Shown here piece after piece: positions 58,761 to 64,000 of a DNA stretch of 64,000 nucleotides. The notes under the pieces are model-generated. The model had not been told where the DNA came from. It saw nothing but the letters and a program-made list of their open reading frames with translations, and made no database searches. Every line of letters begins with the position of its first letter. Position 1 is the first letter of the stretch. This DNA comes from Tipula vernalis (Eukaryota > Arthropoda > Insecta > Diptera > Tipulidae): the NCBI GenBank assembly GCA_958295665.1, contig OY282560.1:94092311-94156310 (forward strand). The letters are read 5' to 3'. The position numbers and the translations under genes are program-made.

Positions 58761-59408
58761 TTAAGTTGCGCCACTGACACTATTTCCACTATAGTCAATG
58801 AAGTCGTATAATGCGGGAGCATATTGCGCCGAACGATGTATAATTTCTCTTGTATTGTCATCGGAGGATAGACGCATTGGAAAAAAATCTCCATATTGGT
58901 TATGCATTGGTGCTTTCAATCGGATGTGTAATTCTTCGCGAATCGCGAAGTGATTCACTCGATACAATGTCAACGCGCGACCCGTCAGCAAACGAGACAT
59001 TGAGCGGATGAAAAATTGTTCCTGAGACACCCCTTCTGCACGTGAGTATAACAATAATTGTGATAGGAAATCTGTGGGGGACATTCCCCCTTCACCACTC
59101 AATGTGTGCTTCCACTTAGGTATGGACACCATTTTGTGAGACGCCAAGAAGCTGCTGTGTTTACTGAAATTAGCCTCGTTACTGCTGACATTAGTCTGAC
59201 CAGGATTCGGAGGATCAATTCTGATCTTCATTGCTGCTCTTCCCAAAGCCTCGTGTCTTTCATTGTTAGCCACGCTATCATTCATTTCGACAAACTCTTC
59301 TAATACATCCGCATCATAACCTTTCGTCGTTCTACCTATGTTCAGAACCTGCCGCCTCCTTAGCCTGCCCGCTGCTCTCGTATTGTAACGACGCCGTATC
59401 GGGATCAA
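58761..59408 (-). pseudogene. Gypsy gag N-terminal and capsid part
   Basis: 215 codons from MIPIRRRYNTRAAGRLRRR, arginine-rich, through VSIPKWKHTLSGEGGMSPTD and FFIRSMSRLLTGRALTLYRV, which match retrotransposon capsid. Ends at a stop at 58761 just before the knuckle frame. Confidence 0.75.
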
Positions 59409-59480
59409 TAGTACTTATCTTAAGACCGATCCATGTAGTGATTCAATCTTGAAAGCGCCATTTTTCTTGACTCGTGCAAT

Positions 59481-60128
59481 TTTTTTTGCATAGGGAATTT
59501 CAATTGTTGTCGAATCTGTGTAATCCTATAATTAGACAGAAATCGTAGTCATCTTCTTCTACTAATACAGTTTTGGACCTCGCAATTTTGCCTTTCTTTT
59601 CCTCCATCAACCTCTGAAGCATCAAGTCCGTGGCTTGCCTTTTGCCTTGGGGTACTTCCATATTGCATACCCCAAACTCATCTCCTCCCCTGTCCCTTCT
59701 CCAAACTAATCCACTCCGTTTGTGCCATGATGGACAAAAATCATAAAAGAACCCAAACAAGTTATTGATTAAACTAACCCTTACCCTGTGGAACTAAAAT
59801 CAGAATGGATTGCACTTAAATGCACCGAAACTCAATCAAAATCTAAAAAACCAAAAAAAAAAAACATAAAAACTCGTTTCTACCTAAGCCAATTGATTTC
59901 TCTAAAATTCTCAATGAATGTTTAATTCACAACTGCTAAGATAACCATTCATTTAATTACAACCTCTAAAATTATGCCTTTACACCCTTTCCCAGATGGT
60001 TTAAGCAAAAAACGAATAAATTTTTAAGAAATATGCATAATCGTTTCTCGAAATTCCCGATTTTAAAAGAAAGTCATGGGTTGGCCTCACCTCAATTATC
60101 TTTAATCGCGTCCCAGTTGAGAAGCTTG
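59481..60128 (-). repeat. 648-bp LTR-like repeat, inner copy
   Basis: Appears identical to 60135-60782. On the minus strand the copy reads from TGTCTCCAAGCTTCTCAACT (with TGTCTC at 60129-60134) to AATTCCCTATGCAAAAAAA. It lies directly upstream of the decayed Gypsy gag, where the 5' LTR belongs. Contains an 86-codon open frame of unknown meaning (59500-59760). Confidence 0.75.
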
Positions 60129-60134
60129 GAGACA

Positions 60135-60782
60135 TTTTTTTGCATAGGGAATTTCAATTGTTGTCGAATCTGTGTAATCCTATAATTAGACAGAAATCGT
60201 AGTCATCTTCTTCTACTAATACAGTTTTGGACCTCGCAATTTTGCCTTTCTTTTCCTCCATCAACCTCTGAAGCATCAAGTCCGTGGCTTGCCTTTTGCC
60301 TTGGGGTACTTCCATATTGCATACCCCAAACTCATCTCCTCCCCTGTCCCTTCTCCAAACTAATCCACTCCGTTTGTGCCATGATGGACAAAAATCATAA
60401 AAGAACCCAAACAAGTTATTGATTAAACTAACCCTTACCCTGTGGAACTAAAATCAGAATGGATTGCACTTAAATGCACCGAAACTCAATCAAAATCTAA
60501 AAAACCAAAAAAAAAAAACATAAAAACTCGTTTCTACCTAAGCCAATTGATTTCTCTAAAATTCTCAATGAATGTTTAATTCACAACTGCTAAGATAACC
60601 ATTCATTTAATTACAACCTCTAAAATTATGCCTTTACACCCTTTCCCAGATGGTTTAAGCAAAAAACGAATAAATTTTTAAGAAATATGCATAATCGTTT
60701 CTCGAAATTCCCGATTTTAAAAGAAAGTCATGGGTTGGCCTCACCTCAATTATCTTTAATCGCGTCCCAGTTGAGAAGCTTG
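60135..60782 (-). repeat. 648-bp LTR-like repeat, outer copy
   Basis: Second copy in direct tandem, 654 bp from the first, with only 6 bp (GAGACA) between. It lacks the TGTCTC start of the inner copy. Confidence 0.75.
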
Positions 60783-61135
60783 TTTAGAACTGTATCAACT
60801 TCTGCGCAGATTTATTTTGGTACGTCCTTTGGTCTAAAAAGACCAAAGTATTGAAATCCTGTCAAAAAGACGAAAAATTTGATTGGCCAAAAACCATTTT
60901 ACTTGACGTTTTGAAAGCCTCTGAGTCTGAAAAAGCATAAAAAAATGTCCGCCCGTCTGTCTGGATGTCTGTTGTATCCATGGTATCTCGAGAACGGTTT
61001 TCTATGGTCAAAGCGGAGATTTTGAAAAGGGTTTGGAAACTGTACTTCAAGAGGGTGCGGTACCTGCCAAACAATTTGAACCAAAATGCCGGCTTGATTA
61101 TTGAATTGTGCATTGAATTTTGTGATTGATTTTGC
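60783..61135. repeat. Insect motif repeat with GTCCGCCCGTCTGTCTGGAT
   Basis: Contains the GTCCG(N)CCGTCTGTCTGGATGT motif followed by ATCTCGAGAACGG, a layout shared by many dispersed insect repeats (established pattern, family not identified). Short minus frames here are not credible genes. Confidence 0.5.
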
Positions 61136-61400
61136 TGGTTAAGTTAGGAGTCAATTTGCGGGTTAAGTTGAAGTTGAGCTGAAGTTGAGTTGAAGTTGAG
61201 TTGAAGTTGAGTTGAAGTTGAGTTGGGGTTGGATAGGATATACTGAGTTGTTGACTAATTTTTTTACTTTATATGGTCAACTGGTTTGAGGATTGAGTTT
61301 GGCGTAGAGTTTGCGGTTGAGTTGAGGGTTAAATTGGGTTCCGTTTGCGAGTTGAATTAGGGTTGAGTTGCAGTTTAGTTTCGGTTGGATTAGGGTTTAT
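61136..61400. repeat. Degenerate GTTGAGTTGAA repeat block
   Basis: GTTGAAGTTGAGTTGAAGTT-like words at 12-24 bp spacing; reverse-complement relative of 31075-31570. Confidence 0.8.
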
Positions 61401-61427
61401 TGAGCTGTTGAGCAATCTACATATGTA

Positions 61428-61495
61428 CAGGGAAACCTCACTACAATGGAAATCGGCGGGACCAAAAAAGTTGTCCGTTTTAGTGAGGTTTCCGT
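61428..61495. repeat. Pogo-like terminal sequence with hairpin
   Basis: After a TA dinucleotide: CAGGGAAACCTCACTAC. A perfect 13-bp inverted pair GGAAACCTCACTA (61431) and TAGTGAGGTTTCC (61481). Resembles pogo/Tigger ends; the partner end was not found. Confidence 0.4.
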
Positions 61496-61574
61496 TAAAC
61501 TGAGGATTTGTGATTTTATGTTTATAAAATTTTTTTTGCGATTCTTTATCTCATCTGATTTTGATGAAATCCAG

Positions 61575-61885
61575 CATTTTCAATAGAAATGGGATTTTCA
61601 AATGATTTTTGGATAAAGTTCTGGAATATGGCCAGATTATGATGAAATTTGATATGTGCGGGAAAATGGGATGATTATGATGAAATTTGACATGTGCGTT
61701 GGAAATGGGATTCTAAAATGATTTTTGTATAAAAGCCTGGAATATGGCCAATGAGGACGGAACTTTCCTATTTCTCAACCGAATATGGATTATGATGAAA
61801 TTTGATGTGGATGATGGAAATGAGATTCTAAACTGATTTTTGGAGAGAGTTCTGGAATATGGCCGGTAGTATGATGGAACTTGGT
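61575..61885. repeat. Three degenerate tandem units of about 115 bp
   Basis: GAAATGGGATT...ATGATTTTTG...CTGGAATATGGCC occurs near 61585, 61705 and 61818 with much divergence. Confidence 0.65.
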
Positions 61886-62145
61886 TATTCTGTTGTGGTA
61901 AATACCACTGAGTACACACTGTACAATACCAGTGTGATGTGGACTCGGATTGGAGAGGGCGGCAGATACGACAGAACAAGCGTGACGATCGATATTCCTA
62001 CTCCATATTTAAGAATTAATAAATAAATAAATATATTATAACGTCAATAAATAATATAAATCTTTTATATAGTCCATCGTGTTTAACCTCAAAAGTGTCG
62101 TGAACATTCAGTTTATATTATAACATTATTCATCATAAAATCATA

Positions 62146-63273
62146 ATGGATAGAGCATTGTTAGAATTTTTACAATCACAATCTGAAACAATAGATCTTC
62201 TTAATAATAGATTGGAGGAAACAAATAAAAAACTCAATGAAAATGTAGCAACTGGAAATATTGTCGGAAATCCAGTGAATGTTCCTTGGCCAGCACCGTT
62301 GAATGTAGATACCGGTGACGTAAGGAAAAATTTGGAAATTTTCGAAAATAATTGGAAAGATTATTGCAATGCTACAGGTATGAATTTGTGGGAAAAATCA
62401 AAAAATGTACAAAAACGAGCTTGATGCTATCGGCGATAGGTACCACAGCCAAAACAAGGTACATGGATTTTGGTTTGACAGATGAAGATAAAGAATCCGA
62501 AGAAAAAGCTATAAAAAAAAATTCGTGATTGTGTGGTAGCTAAATCCAACGTCATATACGACAGGTACATGTTTAACACATGTAACCAATACATTGATGA
62601 ATCTTTCGATTTTTATTTGATAAGATTAAAGAAATTAGTGAAGTTGTGTAATTATGGTAATGATGATATTTCGAATGAATTGCTACGAGATCGAATAGTA
62701 GTGGGTATCAAAGATACACTTCTAAAGAAGAAATTAATGGAAATTCCAGACTTGACCTTAACCAAAGCGATGGATGTTTGCAAAATTGCCGAAGTGGCCC
62801 AAGATAGGTTATCAAGTATGAAGAGTGATGAAACGAACGTAGCCAACCCGGTTAACAAGATTACCAATAAATCAGCGGAAAGTGTCAAACGAAAATGTAA
62901 GTTTTGCGCTGCGTGGCATGTTTTTGAAAAAGGGACATGCCCCGCTTTAGGAAAAACTTGTTCAATATGTAAAAAGAAAAATCATTTAGAAGTGGCATGT
63001 TTCAAGAATAATAATAGCACCAATAAACGGAAAACGAATCGAGTTAACGAGATCTGTAACAACAATCCGAACGGCAGTGCTGAAGTTTCCAGTGAAGATG
63101 ATAATGATAATCATAAAAGTTTATTGATTGCTAAAATTGACGGAAAATCAACGGTTTCTTCCAAGTTTAATATAATTGCAACGTTGAAGTTAAAATTTGG
63201 AAATGTATGGAAACAGGTCGAGTGTATGTTGGACACGGGCTCAAATTCGTGTTTAGTAGGTTATAGTGTATAA
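62146..63273 (+). pseudogene. Mag-like gag and protease, two frameshifts
   Basis: Starts MDRALLEFLQSQSETIDLLN, then PWPAPLNVDTGDVRKNLEIF. A frameshift near 62410 and another near 62520 lie in an A run; the frame between reads TTAKTRYMDFGLTDEDKESE. The third segment (62533-63273) has capsid SFDFYLIRLKKLVKLC, knuckles KCKFCAAWHVFEKGTCP and CSICKKKNHLEVAC (mag-type spacing), and the protease active site CMLDTGSNSCLVG near 63230. It stops just after that. Confidence 0.8.
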
Positions 63274-63686
63274 AGCATTAATGGGCCAGAAAAATCCAGT
63301 AGTCTCCAAATCGAAATATGAACTGATTGATTTCAACGGGAATTCCATTAAAACTATTGGAGAAGTTAAGATCCCATGTGAAATTAATAAACAGCGGTAT
63401 ACTCTTTTGTTTCAAGTTGTCAACAGAAATCATGGTCTATTGTTGTCATCAAACGCATGCTCTGCATTAAAATTAGTTAAGTACAGTGACAAAGTTAAAA
63501 GTAATCCAAGGAATTTCGAATATAATCATCTGCAAGTTATTGAAACAGTTAGGAAAATAGATGCTGAGCGAATTATCGAAAAATATAACGATGTATTTGG
63601 GGACTATGGTCTGCTTCCAGGAGAAGTTGAGCTGGATATAGATAAAGATGTCAAACCAGTTATCAGGGTGGCTGAGACCAAATGTT
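63266..63686 (+). pseudogene. Mag-like protease end and RT leader, interrupted
   Basis: Continues pol in another frame: KYELIDFNGNSIKTIGEVKI, then YNDVFGDYGLLPGEVELDID, the conserved region just before the RT fingers. Coding similarity ends near 63686 at the junction with the mariner-type sequence. Confidence 0.75.
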
Positions 63687-63687
63687 A

Positions 63688-64000
63688 CTAACTTCACTCT
63701 GCTGTCATTTGTGTAGTTGTCATTTTCGCGCATTAATTTTTTGACAGATTGAACTTTGGTTAGTTGTTTATATGTGGTCAATAAATAATTGTTCTAAATT
63801 AATATCTTAATAAAAAATCGTAATGGAATTCAAACGTAATAGTGTAATTGCACTGTATTTGGGTGGAAATTCACAAACAGCAATAGTTCGTCAGCTCCAG
63901 CATTTGAATGTGAATAAAATGTTTGTGTATCGAACCATAACTCGATACAACGAAACTGGTAGCATCGCTAAACGCAACAGAGGCGGTCCTAAAAAGACAG
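63688..64000 (+). mobile_element. Tc1/mariner-family element, partial (window edge)
   Basis: Begins after a TA in TTACTAACTTCAC and holds a 130-bp leader and the transposase start. The terminal repeat cannot be confirmed because the other end lies outside. Confidence 0.65.
63823..64000 (+). CDS. Tc1/mariner transposase, N-terminal part
   Basis: 59 codons to the window edge, from MEFKRNSVIALYLGGNSQ. The first helix-turn-helix contains AIVRQLQHLNVNKMFVYRTI and then RYNETGSIAKRN, the DNA-binding domain that recognises the element's terminal repeats in this superfamily. No stop inside the window. The ATG is preceded by ATCGTA, and no upstream in-frame coding is evident. Catalytic DDE/D residues lie beyond the edge. 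Confidence 0.8.
   Translation, partial: MEFKRNSVIALYLGGNSQTAIVRQLQHLNVNKMFVYRTITRYNETGSIAKRNRGGPKKT

Larger units (their letters stand above)
56042..59480 (-). mobile_element. Decayed Ty3/Gypsy element (relative of the intact one)
   Basis: Minus-strand gag, protease, RT, RNase H and integrase in order, each in separate frames. Gag knuckle and pol motifs resemble the 6268-15706 element (CWNCNRYGHKHFDC against CWNCKDIGHRYQDC). No 3' LTR is found at 56042; upstream of gag lie two tandem LTR-like repeats. Confidence 0.85.
61891..63690 (+). mobile_element. Mag-like Ty3/Gypsy element, 3'-interrupted
   Basis: A candidate short LTR starts TGTTGTGGTAAATACCACTG at 61891 (end not resolved, before 62145). 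Gag and protease follow and the element is broken at about 63686 by a mariner-type element. Confidence 0.7.

Noticed and set aside
59500..60414. 86-codon frames as duplicated genes
   Set aside because: They sit inside the tandem LTR-like repeats and show no recognisable domain.

Overview
The window is AT-rich eukaryotic DNA, almost certainly from an insect. A higher fly is my best guess, inferred from the mix of Gypsy, BEL/Pao, errantivirus-type, Jockey/CR1-like, Foldback-like and mariner elements and from a motif repeat of the GTCCGTCTGTCTGG type. I found no host protein-coding gene, tRNA or rRNA gene that I can defend. Nearly everything with structure is satellite DNA or transposable element, from one apparently intact young element to heavily decayed relics. 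It looks like pericentromeric or other heterochromatin.

Layout. 1-4910: a 173-bp satellite with a 9-monomer (1557 bp) higher-order repeat, ending in a head-to-head inverted piece (4911-5012). 6268-15706: a complete Ty3/Gypsy element with near-identical 1569-bp LTRs, intact gag and intact pol. 16700-20710: a (TA)n tract carrying a solo LTR and a decayed minus-strand Gypsy copy. 20711-21068: an inverted-repeat (MITE-like) element. 22838-24034: a pure heptanucleotide array of 171 units. 27241-30860: a minus-strand non-LTR retrotransposon. 31075-31570: degenerate TCAACTCAACC-type repeats. 33242-37083: an errantivirus-type element with env remnant and 3' LTR.

37918-45632: a decayed Gypsy element whose gag is split, inside its first zinc knuckle, by a 3.5-kb Foldback-like element (38315-41839) with a 9-bp target duplication, tandem-repeat inverted arms and a mariner relic in its centre. 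45700-45856: an inverted piece of the same LTR family as the solo LTR at 16761. 45918-46448: a large hairpin repeat. 46500-47680: a BEL relic. 47893-49852: two 256-bp TIR elements in opposite orientation. 51110-56041: a BEL/Pao element (minus) with a 916-codon open stretch. 56043-59408: a decayed Gypsy (minus), followed by two tandem 648-bp LTR-like repeats. 60783-61890: mixed repeats. 61891-63690: a third Gypsy type (mag-like) cut off by a Tc1/mariner element that runs off the window end.

Functionally, only the 6268-15706 element looks capable of autonomous transposition: Gag forms the particle, and Pol (protease, reverse transcriptase, RNase H, integrase) lies in the -1 frame behind a 112-nt overlap. 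All other coding pieces carry stops, frameshifts or deletions of catalytic segments. The window records serial nesting: TA-targeted LTR elements, Foldback inside Gypsy, mariner inside Foldback, mariner inside mag-like Gypsy, and Gypsy against BEL LTR.
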